Positions 42,350 through 50,614 of a DNA stretch of 64,000 nt are shown here, piece by piece. The first letter of the stretch is position 1. The number at the start of each line of letters is the position of its first letter. Source of the stretch: Azospirillum oleiclasticum (GTDB lineage Bacteria > Pseudomonadota > Alphaproteobacteria > Azospirillales > Azospirillaceae); contig NZ_JABFFR010000051.1 of NCBI RefSeq assembly GCF_013423485.1, positions 1 to 64,000 on the forward strand. Direction: 5' to 3'. The translations under genes and the position numbers were made by a program. The notes under the pieces were generated by a model. The model did not search any database. It had not been told where the DNA came from and saw nothing but the letters and a program-made list of their open reading frames with translations.

Positions 42350-43494
42350 TTCAGCACGCCGGTCACGTCGTCGTAGCGCTTGGCGATGGCGGGCACGCGG
42401 CTCCTGCCGTCGTAGCAGACGATGACGGCCGAATGCGCCATGTTGCCCTTCCCGTCCGAGCGGTAGGTCATCGCCAGCCCCTCGTGCCGGCCGGCGGACA
42501 GGGCCGCGCGCACGGCGTCGGGCGTACGCGCGCCGCCGGCGACCGCGTCCAGCACCATCCGCATCCCGTCATACTGGCCGAGCGCGAAGGCGTCCGGCTC
42601 GGTGCCGAAGGCGGCGCGGTACTCCGCCGTGAAGGCCTCGACCGCCGGCGAGCCGCCCGACACCGGCGACGCCGCCGTCTCGGCGCACACGCCCTTCAGC
42701 TCGGCCGGGTCCAGCAGGGCGGCGGTGCTCGGCTGGTGCATGGCGGAGCCGGCGACGACGGGCAGCGTCACCCCGTGCGCCGCCGCCTGCCGGATGAACA
42801 GGGCCGTCGGTGCCGAATGCAGGTGCAGCACCAGCACGTCCGGCTCCGCCGCCAGCGCCTTGGTGATGACCGGCAGCAGGTCCTTGGCGGACGCGTCCAC
42901 CCCCTCCTCGAACACCGGGCGCACGCCCAGCCGCTCGAACTCCGCCTTCAGATGCGCCTGCCCGCTCTGGCCGTAGGCCGTGGTCTGGTGGATCACCGCC
43001 GGGCGGCGCTTGCCCAACTCCTCCACCACGTAGCGGGCGTGCGCCGCCTTGGTCACGGCGTCGCCGGGGAAGAAGCGGAAGACCCAGGGATTGCCCTGCT
43101 CGGTGATCGACGCGGTCCCCGACACGGTGACCAGCGGCACGCCGTATTCCTTCGCCAACGGCAGCATGGCCAGCATCTGCGTGCCCAGCATGCTGGCGGC
43201 GACGGCGAGCACGGGGTCCCCGCCGCCCGCCGCGCGGTCGAGCGCGGTCACCGCCGTCTCCGGCGAGGTGCCGGTGTCGATCACCGTGGAGCGCACGCCG
43301 ATCCCCGCCGGCGCCTTGCGCAGGGCGAGCACGGCGCCGTTGCGCTGGCTGGTGCCCTCCAGCGACAGGAAGCCGGTGACCGGCACCAGCACGGGAAAGC
43401 CGAAATCCGCCGCCGTCGCGGGCGTGGCGGCCAAAGCCGCCAGCAGCGCCCCCGTCATCGCCGTCGCGCGGACCGTTCGTCGCAGGATCGTCAT
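42346..43494 (-). CDS. Liv-type periplasmic substrate-binding protein under TPP riboswitch control
   Basis: The 382-residue product has a signal peptide (1-29, ending ATA-AD) and the two-lobed Peripla_BP_6 fold of leucine-binding-protein relatives (VAASMLGTQMLAM, VSGTASITEQGNPWVFRFFP, DVLVLHLHSAPTALF). It is the first gene of the operon. Its leader contains a THI-box riboswitch and a hairpin that pairs its GGGAGG ribosome site. Liv-type proteins bind amino acids, amides and other small polar ligands. The leader points to thiamine or a pyrimidine or thiazole precursor; this is inference. Confidence 0.9.
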   Translation of the reverse strand: MTILRRTVRATAMTGALLAALAATPATAADFGFPVLVPVTGFLSLEGTSQRNGAVLALRKAPAGIGVRSTVIDTGTSPETAVTALDRAAGGGDPVLAVAASMLGTQMLAMLPLAKEYGVPLVTVSGTASITEQGNPWVFRFFPGDAVTKAAHARYVVEELGKRRPAVIHQTTAYGQSGQAHLKAEFERLGVRPVFEEGVDASAKDLLPVITKALAAEPDVLVLHLHSAPTALFIRQAAAHGVTLPVVAGSAMHQPSTAALLDPAELKGVCAETAASPVSGGSPAVEAFTAEYRAAFGTEPDAFALGQYDGMRMVLDAVAGGARTPDAVRAALSAGRHEGLAMTYRSDGKGNMAHSAVIVCYDGRSRVPAIAKRYDDVTGVLK

Positions 43495-43502
43495 GACCGC
43501 AT

Positions 43503-43522
43503 CCTCCCTTGCCGGCGGAGGG
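43503..43522 (-). promoter_or_regulatory. Shine-Dalgarno-sequestering hairpin before the binding-protein gene
   Basis: On the minus strand CCCTCC (43517-43522) pairs perfectly with the ribosome site GGGAGG (43503-43508), eight bases apart, and the ATG follows eight bases later. A second CCCTC lies a little upstream. This is the layout of riboswitch control of translation: with TPP bound the site is closed. Confidence 0.65.
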
Positions 43523-43570
43523 ACCGCCGCGAGGGAAACCGCCGCAAGTTCGACGATCCCCGGACCGGTC

Positions 43571-43647
43571 GGCTCCCTTCGCTGGCATGACCCAGATCAG
43601 GTTCGATGGGTGTTTCTCAGCCCGCACCAATGTCGGGCACCCCAGCC
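43571..43647 (-). ncRNA. TPP (THI-box) riboswitch
   Basis: The transcript reads GGGGTGCC, then GGCTGAGA, then ACCTGATCTGG, then ATGCCAGCG and AGGGA in the exact order and spacing of the thiamine-pyrophosphate aptamer. The P1 ends GGCT and AGCC pair, and GCCCG/CGGGC closes P3. It ends 76 bases before the binding-protein ATG on the same strand. The family normally represses thiamine synthesis and transport genes when TPP is plentiful. Confidence 0.97.
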
Positions 43648-43658
43648 TTCAGACCCAG

Positions 43659-43687
43659 ACCATGGCGTGCCCCGGCCGGTGCGTCAA
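43659..43687 (-). promoter_or_regulatory. promoter of the riboswitch-ABC operon
   Basis: On the minus strand TTGACG (43682-43687) and CATGGT (43659-43664) are 17 bases apart. A start near 43652 would place the riboswitch about five bases into the transcript. The -35 is a good match, the -10 a weak one. Confidence 0.5.
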
Positions 43688-43806
43688 GCGCGGGCGGTCG
43701 GGACATGGACACGCGCGCCGGGCGGCGCACGCAACGCGCGCAGAAGGGGGCGCGGCATTCCACCGCACCCGGTTGCGGCACTCGTTTAGACTCGCTACTG
43801 TATAGG

Positions 43807-43830
43807 CATAATATAGGGGTAAGGAGAGGG
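43807..43830 (+). promoter_or_regulatory. -10 element and ribosome site of the STAS gene
   Basis: CATAAT (43807-43812) lies ahead of AAGGAGAGGG (43821-43830), which directly precedes the ATG at 43834. The local sequence is much more AT-rich than its surroundings. No convincing -35 was seen. Confidence 0.4.
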
Positions 43831-43833
43831 TCG

Positions 43834-44178
43834 ATGGACAGCAACTCCCACGTTCATCCCATCCGTCGTTCCGGAACGCCGATCAAGATTCGGCTGAGCG
43901 GGCGGATTGTCGCCACCACCATGCCAGACATGGCCGGCCTGCGCATGATGGTCGAGGACTACGCCGGCTCGTCCTTCAACCTGGACCTGGAAGAGGTGGA
44001 CTTCATCGATGCGACGGGAATCGACTTCCTGCTGGCGCTCCGGGCCGTGGTGCAGGAGCACGGGGGCAGCCTGCGACTCTCGGCCATCTCGCACCGCGTC
44101 CGCCACGCGATGGAACGCAGCGGCACCGTGCGCGCCCTGCTGGCGCCGGCTCCGACCTCGCGGCTGCTGGTCGCCTGA
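43834..44178 (+). CDS. STAS-domain protein (anti-sigma-factor antagonist-like)
   Basis: The 114-residue single-domain protein has the STAS core LDLEEVDFIDATGIDFLLAL. The position that is phosphorylated on Ser in SpoIIAA-type antagonists is Thr61 here (DATGI). It could be the switch partner of an anti-sigma kinase or a scaffold in a chemosensory pathway. It lies 151 bases upstream of the globin receptor gene on the same strand. No kinase is adjacent. Confidence 0.85.
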   Translation: MDSNSHVHPIRRSGTPIKIRLSGRIVATTMPDMAGLRMMVEDYAGSSFNLDLEEVDFIDATGIDFLLALRAVVQEHGGSLRLSAISHRVRHAMERSGTVRALLAPAPTSRLLVA

Positions 44179-44255
44179 CCGGCCCCACGGCGTGACGCGG
44201 GAAATTCCCGTTGCGTGCGCCACCCGGACGCGCCTTGTGCGGGGTGACATCATGA

Positions 44256-44295
44256 TATAAGCGCGCGGCAACGACATTTTTTCCCACGCCGCGCG
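44256..44295 (+). promoter_or_regulatory. -10-like element and hairpin upstream of the globin receptor
   Basis: TATAAG (44256-44261) with a poor -35 (TTGTGC at 44235) precedes arms CGCGCGGC (44262-44269) and GCCGCGCG (44288-44295), whose loop contains a T-run. A promoter with a 5' stem is possible; a terminator after the STAS gene is the alternative. Confidence 0.3.
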
Positions 44296-44329
44296 TGTTC
44301 ATGCCGGCGGCCGGGCAGGAGACACCGCG

Positions 44330-46495
44330 ATGACCATGGCCGCCACCGCGCCGGACCCGACCGCCGATCCCGCCCACCGCTTCGACCGCCGCCTCTGGCG
44401 CATCGACGCCGCGACCGAGGCGGCCCTGCGCAGCCTTGCTCCGACCGTCCTGCCGGCGCTCGACGGCGCGCTGCGCGACTTCTACGCCTTCATGGCGGGC
44501 CTGCCGGAAACGCGATCCCTGCTCGCCGACGCGGGCCGGCGCGAGCGGCTGCGGCAGCTCCACCACGACCAGTGGCGCCGCTTCTTCCAGGCCACCTTCG
44601 ACGACGCCTACCACGAGCGGGTGCGCGAGCTGGGCGGCGTGCACCAGCGGGTCGGGCTGTCGCCCGCCCATTACATGGCGTCCTACTCCTATCTTCTGGA
44701 ATCCATGGTCGGCGAGGCGATCCGCCGCAACCGCTTCAGCCGGGACCGCGCCGCGGTGGAGGCCGGTGCCTTGATCCGCACCGTGATGATGGAGGCGGAG
44801 CTGGCGCTGTCCGTCTATCTGCGCCAGGCCGTCGATACCGAGATGGCGACGGAGATGGAGGAGTTCGCCGAGGGCTTCGAGCGCGAACTGGGCGAGGCGG
44901 TGGACCTCGTCCGCCGCAACGCCGCCACCATGGAGGGTGCGGCCGACGAGGTGCTGGGCGCCGCCAACCATGTGGCGACCGAGGGCGACCACGTGACCGA
45001 GGCGTCGGAGCAGACCAACATGAACGCCCGGCTGATCGCGCTGGCCGCCCGCGGCCTGTCCGACAGCTTCGCGGAGATCACGAAGCGCGTGGGCGACGCG
45101 ACCTCCTCCTCGTCCGACGCCGCGACCCTGTCGCGCGACGCGGAGGTGAACGCCCACACGCTGGCGGAGGCGTCCGCCCGCATCGGCAACGTGGTCACGC
45201 TGATCGAGCGGATCGCCAAGGAGACGCGCCTGCTGGCGCTGAACGCCTCGATCGAGGCGGCGCGGGCCGGCGACGCCGGGCGCGGCTTCGCCGTCGTCGC
45301 CGCGGAGGTCAAGACGCTGGCCGAGCAGACCAACGACGCCACCGGCAACATCCGCAGCCAGATCGAGCAGATGCAGGAGTCCATCGACCGCACGGTGGCC
45401 GCCATCACCGCCGTCGCCGCCCGCATCGGGCAGGTGTCGGGCGACGTGGCGGCGATCACCGACAGCGTCAGCGAACAGTCGGTCGTCACCCGCGACATCG
45501 CCGACAACGCCGACGAGATGGCCGCCAGCATGCAGAACGTGCACGAGCGGATCGAGAGCGTGGCGCAGGCGGCCGAACGCTCCACCCGCAAGGCCAGCGA
45601 GCTGTGGGAGAACGCGACCGGGCTGGTGAAGCAGATCTTCGGCATCAAGCGCCGCGTCACCGCCAGCCTGCGCGGCACCCGCTTCGGCAACCGCCGGGCG
45701 CAGGACCGGGTGGCGGTCGACCTCTCCTGCCAGTGCGTGGTCGATGGCCTGCGCTTCGACAGCCGGCTCGACAACATCTCGGCCGCCGGCTGCCAGGTGC
45801 GCGAGCTGCAGCTCGCCAGCGCCGACGGCTACCGCATCCAGCTGGATGTGGAGCAGCTCGGCCGTATGACCGGCACCATCGTGGCGACCGAACGCGACGT
45901 CGCGCACGTCCGTTTCGACCCGCTCGCCCCCGACCTCGCGGCCCGGCTGGAGCGCCTGCTGGTGGACTGGAGCGCCGCGGACGGCGACCTGAAGGACACC
46001 GCGCAGGACACCGCGGCGGCGATCGGCCGGATGTTCGACCATGCGATCGACCGCGGCGGCATCACCGTCGACCAGCTCTTCTCCACCGATTACCAGCCGG
46101 TTCCCGGATCCGATCCGCAGCAGGTGACGACCCCCTTCGTGGAGCTGTGCGACCGCCTGCTCCCGGCGGTGCAGGAGCCGCTGCTGACCCGCTTTCCGCG
46201 CGCCGTGTTCTGCGCCGCGGTCGACCGCAACGGCTATCTGCCCACCCACAACGCCGCCTGGTCGCAGCCGCAGCGGCCGGGTGAGCCGGACTGGAACGCC
46301 GCCCACAGCCGCAACCGCCGCATGTTCGACGACGCGACCGGGCTGGCCGCGGCGCGCAACCGGCAGCCGGTGCTGGTGCAGACCTACCGCCGCGACATGG
46401 GCGGAGGGGTGGTCGCCAGCATGAGGGACATCTCCGCCCCCATCTTCGTGAAGGGCAAGCACTGGGGCGCCTTCCGGATCGGTTGCCGGGCCTGA
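44330..46495 (+). CDS. soluble globin-coupled chemoreceptor with PilZ and C-terminal sensor domain
   Basis: A 721-residue cytoplasmic protein without membrane segments. A protoglobin-type heme sensor occupies about 15-180, with the proximal His105 in GGVHQRVGL. A chemoreceptor signalling hairpin follows, with its tip near 295-330 (LALNASIEAARAGDAGRGFA). A PilZ domain at about 450-560 keeps both c-di-GMP motifs (RRAQDR and NISAAG). A further uncharacterised domain fills 580-721 and has conserved DRNGYLPTHN and GAFRIG, like other receptor C termini. Predicted role: aerotaxis tuned by c-di-GMP. Confidence 0.88.
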   Translation: MTMAATAPDPTADPAHRFDRRLWRIDAATEAALRSLAPTVLPALDGALRDFYAFMAGLPETRSLLADAGRRERLRQLHHDQWRRFFQATFDDAYHERVRELGGVHQRVGLSPAHYMASYSYLLESMVGEAIRRNRFSRDRAAVEAGALIRTVMMEAELALSVYLRQAVDTEMATEMEEFAEGFERELGEAVDLVRRNAATMEGAADEVLGAANHVATEGDHVTEASEQTNMNARLIALAARGLSDSFAEITKRVGDATSSSSDAATLSRDAEVNAHTLAEASARIGNVVTLIERIAKETRLLALNASIEAARAGDAGRGFAVVAAEVKTLAEQTNDATGNIRSQIEQMQESIDRTVAAITAVAARIGQVSGDVAAITDSVSEQSVVTRDIADNADEMAASMQNVHERIESVAQAAERSTRKASELWENATGLVKQIFGIKRRVTASLRGTRFGNRRAQDRVAVDLSCQCVVDGLRFDSRLDNISAAGCQVRELQLASADGYRIQLDVEQLGRMTGTIVATERDVAHVRFDPLAPDLAARLERLLVDWSAADGDLKDTAQDTAAAIGRMFDHAIDRGGITVDQLFSTDYQPVPGSDPQQVTTPFVELCDRLLPAVQEPLLTRFPRAVFCAAVDRNGYLPTHNAAWSQPQRPGEPDWNAAHSRNRRMFDDATGLAAARNRQPVLVQTYRRDMGGGVVASMRDISAPIFVKGKHWGAFRIGCRA

Positions 46496-46507
46496 GCGGC
46501 CTTGCCG

Positions 46508-47410
46508 CTACACCGGCTCCGGGGCGGGCGCGCGGGCGGCGGACGCCTCGCGGCGCAGCAGATACAGGCCGGCGGCGATCACCACGGCACCGCCGGCCAG
46601 CAGCCGCGGCCCCGGCACGTCGCCGAAGACCAGCCAGCCGAACAGCACGCCCCACACCATCTGCGTGTACTGGAACGGCGCCACCACCGGTCCCGGCGCG
46701 ATGCGGAAGGCGGTGAGCAGGCAGCACAGCGCGGTGCCCGAGGTCAGCCCCGACGCCGCCATCAGCGCGAAATCCGCCGGCCCCGGCAGCACGAAGACGA
46801 AGGGCAGCACCGGCAGCAGCACCACGATGGCCAGCAGGTTCCCGTAGAAGGGAAAGGAGGGGGCGGTCTCGTCGCGGCCGAGATGGCGCAGCACCAGCGC
46901 CGAGCCCGCGAAGCACAGGGCACTGGCGAAGGCCGCCAGCGCGCCGGGGTCGATGATGTCGCCGGTCGGCCGCAGCATGGTCAGCACGCCCGCGAAGCCC
47001 GCCAGGATGGCGGCCCAGCGCCGGGCGTCGATGCGTTCCCGGAACAGCAGCGCCGACAGGGCCGCGATGATCAGCGGTGCGGTGAACAGGATCGCGTAGA
47101 CGTCGGCGATCGGCATGCGGGTGAAGGCGTAGAAGGTGAAATAGCCGGCGCTGACCCCGAACACGCTGCGCAGGACCTGCACCCCCGGCCGCCGCGTCGC
47201 CAGCGTGCGCAGCCCACCCTGCCAGAAGGCCAGCCCCAGGATGGGGATCATGCCGAAGACCGTGGTGAAGAACACCGTCTGCGGCAGGGCGTACAGCCCC
47301 GACAGGTGCTTCATCAGCGCGTCGGTGACCGAGAACAGGGCGAAGGCGGTGACGATCAGCCCGATGCCCCGCAGATGCGCGCGTTCGTCCGCCCCGACCG
47401 GATGTTCCAT
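46508..47410 (-). CDS. EamA/DMT-superfamily transporter
   Basis: The 300-residue membrane protein has ten hydrophobic helices arranged as two EamA repeats, with the typical PLIIAALSALLFRERI and PFQYTQMVWGVLFGWLVFGD segments. It is the last gene of the nucleoside operon, 26 bases after deoA, so export or import of a nucleobase or nucleoside product is plausible. Confidence 0.85.
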   Translation of the reverse strand: MEHPVGADERAHLRGIGLIVTAFALFSVTDALMKHLSGLYALPQTVFFTTVFGMIPILGLAFWQGGLRTLATRRPGVQVLRSVFGVSAGYFTFYAFTRMPIADVYAILFTAPLIIAALSALLFRERIDARRWAAILAGFAGVLTMLRPTGDIIDPGALAAFASALCFAGSALVLRHLGRDETAPSFPFYGNLLAIVVLLPVLPFVFVLPGPADFALMAASGLTSGTALCCLLTAFRIAPGPVVAPFQYTQMVWGVLFGWLVFGDVPGPRLLAGGAVVIAAGLYLLRREASAARAPAPEPV

Positions 47411-47436
47411 GACCGGCTGGTCCCGCCCGTGCCGGA

Positions 47437-48759
47437 TCAGGCCGCGATGCGGCGGGCGATCAGCGGCCCGGCCGCGGGCGCGTCGGCACCGATGGTGACG
47501 GCGGCGCGCAGCCGCGCCGTGGCCGCCTGCGCCGCGTCCTCGCTGCGGGCGTGGACGATGGCGAGCGGCCGTTCCTGGAGCCCGACCAGCTCGCCCGGCG
47601 CCGCCACGTCGGTGAAGCCGACGGCATGGTCCACCGGGTCCTCCACCCGCGTGCGCCCGCCGCCCAGCTCGACCACCGCGACACCCACCGCGCGCACGTC
47701 CACGGCCACCACATGGCCGGGCGTCACGGCGAAGACCGGCCGCACCACCGGCGCCGCGGCCAGATGGCGCTCGGGCGCGTCCAGCAGGTCGGACGGCCCG
47801 CCCAGCGCCGCCACCATGCGGGCGAAGCGCTCCGCCGCGGCACCGGACGAGATGGCGTGGTCGAAGGCGGCGCGGGCCGCGTCGATGTCGGGTTGCAGGC
47901 CGCCCAGCACCAGCATCTCCGCCGACAGGGCGCGCGTCACTTCCAGCAGCCGCCCGTCGCACGGCTCGCCGCGCAGCATGGCGATCGACTCGACCATCTC
48001 CACCGCGTTGCCGGCGGTGCGGCCCAGCACCTGGTTCATGTCGGTCAGCAGCGACACGGTGGGCAGCCCCGCCCCGGTCGCCACCGTGGTGATGCTCTCC
48101 GCCAGCTCCACCGCCTGCCCGAAATCGGGCAGGAAGGCGCCCGAGCCGAACTTCACGTCCATGGCGAGGCCGTGCAGCCCGGCCGCCAGCTTCTTGGACA
48201 GGATGGAGGAGGTCAGCATGCCGATCGACTCGACCGTCGCCGTCACATCGCGCACCGCGTAGATGCGCCGGTCGGCGGGGGCGATGTCGTCGGTGGCGCC
48301 GATCACCGCGCAGCCGACCTCCCTCACCACCCGCTCCAGCGTCGGCCGGTCGGGCTTGGCGCGGTAGCCAGGGATGCTCTCGAACTTGTCGAGCGTGCCG
48401 CCGGTGTGGCCCAGCCCGCGCCCCGACACCATCGGCACGAAACCGCCGCAGGCGGCCACGGCCGGCGCCAGGATCAGGCTGACCTTGTCCCCCACCCCGC
48501 CGGTGGAATGCTTGTCGAGCACCGGCCCCGGCAGCCCCAGCGGGCGCCAGTCCATCACCGAGCCCGACTCCGCCATCGCGCGCGTCAGCGCCACCCGCTC
48601 GTCCATCGACAGCCCGCGGAAGAACACCGCCATGGCGAAGGCGGCGATCTGGCCTTCCGTCACCGTGCCGGCGGTGATGCCGCGCACGAACGCCGCGATG
48701 TCCGTGCCCGCCAGCTCGTGGCCGTCGCGTTTCCGGCGGATCAGTTCCTGCGGCAGCAT
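47437..48759 (-). CDS. deoA: thymidine phosphorylase
   Basis: Cleaves thymidine and deoxyuridine with phosphate to base and deoxyribose-1-phosphate. The 440-residue protein has the family signature GRGLGHTGGTLDKFESIPGY and the phosphate loop KHSTGGVGDK. The ATG at 48759 (MLPQELIRRKRDG) matches homologues; the upstream extension does not. It follows the CHAT-protease islet in the operon. Confidence 0.95.
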   Translation of the reverse strand: MLPQELIRRKRDGHELAGTDIAAFVRGITAGTVTEGQIAAFAMAVFFRGLSMDERVALTRAMAESGSVMDWRPLGLPGPVLDKHSTGGVGDKVSLILAPAVAACGGFVPMVSGRGLGHTGGTLDKFESIPGYRAKPDRPTLERVVREVGCAVIGATDDIAPADRRIYAVRDVTATVESIGMLTSSILSKKLAAGLHGLAMDVKFGSGAFLPDFGQAVELAESITTVATGAGLPTVSLLTDMNQVLGRTAGNAVEMVESIAMLRGEPCDGRLLEVTRALSAEMLVLGGLQPDIDAARAAFDHAISSGAAAERFARMVAALGGPSDLLDAPERHLAAAPVVRPVFAVTPGHVVAVDVRAVGVAVVELGGGRTRVEDPVDHAVGFTDVAAPGELVGLQERPLAIVHARSEDAAQAATARLRAAVTIGADAPAAGPLIARRIAA

Positions 48760-48823
48760 GTGGACCTGCGATGCTGTGGCGCCGCCTTCGGCGGCATGGC
48801 GGGCATATAGCACGTCCCGGCGT

Positions 48824-49402
48824 TCAGGCGGAGGGATAGCGACCATAGAGTTTGCGGATCGGGTCGAAGCGACGATAGACGAACCGGCCGTCGATGACCG
48901 TGTTCAACTTGTCGATCGCCCCCTGGAACGTCTTCACGGTCAAGGGCTTGGACGCGAATTCGTTGTAGAGGATGGACCAGGCGATGCAGGTGTCGGAGAA
49001 CCCGATGTCGTCCAGGGCGCCGAACACCGCCCGAACGTTGCTGCCCGTCTTCTGCAGGGCCTTCGAGAAGCCGACATGCCCGCCCATACACGAAGAAATC
49101 ACGATCATGCGCTGAAGGCTGGCGAACGGCCCGAAGCATCGAGCCAATTCCATCCAATTCAACGAATCCCCATCGGTCAAGCCGATCCCATCACCATTGC
49201 CATGACACGACAGGTGGAAGACATCGAATTCACCGGCTGCCGCATCCGCAACGGCCCGGTGAACGTGTTCGATGTCGAACACCATCCGGTATTCGGTGCG
49301 CAGGCGCCGAACCTTCAGGACTTCGTTTGCCGCGTAGCCATCGAGGCGACCGTCATAGACGTCCGACGGGTTGTTCGACTCGGCGATGAACACGGATAAC
49401 AT
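48824..49402 (-). CDS. small CHAT-domain (caspase-like) cysteine protease
   Basis: The 192-residue protein consists almost entirely of a CHAT fold. The catalytic His67 lies in VFHLSCHGNGDG and Cys105 in IVISSCMGG, both in the typical context. No TPR or other targeting domain is attached, which is unusual. The ATG at 49402 has GAGGG eight bases upstream. G+C is near 60%, clearly below the neighbours. It sits between deoC and deoA on the operon strand, directly after a small unknown gene that may be its partner or substrate. Confidence 0.8.
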   Translation of the reverse strand: MLSVFIAESNNPSDVYDGRLDGYAANEVLKVRRLRTEYRMVFDIEHVHRAVADAAAGEFDVFHLSCHGNGDGIGLTDGDSLNWMELARCFGPFASLQRMIVISSCMGGHVGFSKALQKTGSNVRAVFGALDDIGFSDTCIAWSILYNEFASKPLTVKTFQGAIDKLNTVIDGRFVYRRFDPIRKLYGRYPSA

Positions 49403-49413
49403 CGATCGGACCC

Positions 49414-49776
49414 TCATTGCCCATAGCGGACATCGAGCCACCGCCGAACCGCCGCGTCGGCCGCGGTACGAACGGGAAAACGGTGCTCGTCATAGATGAA
49501 ATACGCGTATCCGGCTTGCGGGTGATCATCCACGAACCCGGCACGGATCGGGCCGCCACGGTAGCCGCCATCCAGCAACGCCTTCTCGATGACGGCCACA
49601 TTCTCGGTCATGGTCTCCCGGTAGGGAGCGAAATCGTGCTCGTCCGTGACGAAACCCGATCGCTCAAGCTCCGCGATCGCCTTCCGAACGAAATCCGGGG
49701 TAAGGAACGACAGGTCCTCCAGATACGACCGTTTCGAGACCGCGAGCACGGCACTCCTCCACATCGCGAAAGGCAT
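49414..49776 (-). CDS. unknown protein paired with the CHAT protease
   Basis: The 120-residue product has no signal peptide or membrane helix. Residues 25-50 (FLTPDFVRKAIAELERSGFV) could be a helix-turn-helix, and the C-terminal half is rich in aromatic residues (YAYFIYDEHRF). No family is recognised. The ATG at 49776 has TAAGG six bases before it and starts seven bases after the deoC stop; a longer start would overlap deoC. It ends 11 bases before the CHAT gene, so the two are a unit. Confidence 0.65.
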   Translation of the reverse strand: MPFAMWRSAVLAVSKRSYLEDLSFLTPDFVRKAIAELERSGFVTDEHDFAPYRETMTENVAVIEKALLDGGYRGGPIRAGFVDDHPQAGYAYFIYDEHRFPVRTAADAAVRRWLDVRYGQ

Positions 49777-49783
49777 CCGAGCC

Positions 49784-50614
49784 TTAATATGGCGCAGCCC
49801 CTTCCGCCGCACCAGCGGGCTTTCCCGCGACCACCGCCAGCAGGGAATCGAGCAGGCCCGATGCGCCGAAGCGGAAGGTCCGCGGGGTGGCCCAGCCCTC
49901 CCCCATGATGGCGTCGGCGAGGTGGAGGTAGGCGGCGGCGGTGTCGGCGTCGCGGATGCCGCCGGCGGCCTTCACCCCCACCGGCACCCCCACCGGGCGA
50001 CCGGCGTCGTGGGCGGCGTCCAGCAGCAGAGCGGTCGTGGGCAGGGTAGCGGCCGGCTGGGTCTTGCCGGTGGAGGTCTTGAGGAAGGCGGCACCGGCGG
50101 CGATGGCGTCGCGCGACGCCCAGCTCAGCAGGTCGGCGGTGGGAAACTGCCCGGCTTCCAGGATCACCTTCATCAGCGCGCGCTCGCCGCAGGCATCAAA
50201 GCAGGCGCGCAGCAGCGCCTGCGGCTGGGAGCGGGCGCCGTCGATGAAGGCGCGGTAGGGAAGCACCACGTCGATCTCGTCGGCACCGTCGGCGACGGCG
50301 TCGCGCGTGTCCTTCGCCACGGTGGCGGTGTCATCGGCGCCACCGGGGAAGTTGACGACGGTGGCGATGCGCACGCCGGTCCCGTCCAGCGCCCTGCGAG
50401 CCCCCGCGACGAAGCGCGGCCAGACGCACACGGCGGCGACCGGCCCGGCGGGCGTCACGGCGCGGCGGCACAACGCCTCGACCACATCGCCCGTGTCGTC
50501 GTCGTTCAGGCTGGTCAGGTCGAGCAGGCCGATGGCCCGGCGGGCGATGGCGGGCGTCGCCTTCGCACCGGTCGCCTCATCGACGATCGTCTGCAATTCC
50601 GCGGACAGCTTCAT
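49784..50614 (-). CDS. deoC: deoxyribose-phosphate aldolase
   Basis: Splits deoxyribose-5-phosphate into glyceraldehyde-3-phosphate and acetaldehyde. The 276-residue enzyme has the Schiff-base lysine in LMKVILEAG and the second lysine in FLKTSTGKT, with the catalytic Asp in DEIDVVLPY. Its ATG overlaps the punA stop as ATGA. Confidence 0.96.
   Translation of the reverse strand: MKLSAELQTIVDEATGAKATPAIARRAIGLLDLTSLNDDDTGDVVEALCRRAVTPAGPVAAVCVWPRFVAGARRALDGTGVRIATVVNFPGGADDTATVAKDTRDAVADGADEIDVVLPYRAFIDGARSQPQALLRACFDACGERALMKVILEAGQFPTADLLSWASRDAIAAGAAFLKTSTGKTQPAATLPTTALLLDAAHDAGRPVGVPVGVKAAGGIRDADTAAAYLHLADAIMGEGWATPRTFRFGASGLLDSLLAVVAGKPAGAAEGAAPY

Noticed and set aside
44003..46462. 819-codon minus-strand frame
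   Set aside because: Antisense of the globin chemoreceptor; low-complexity His/Arg/Gly composition.
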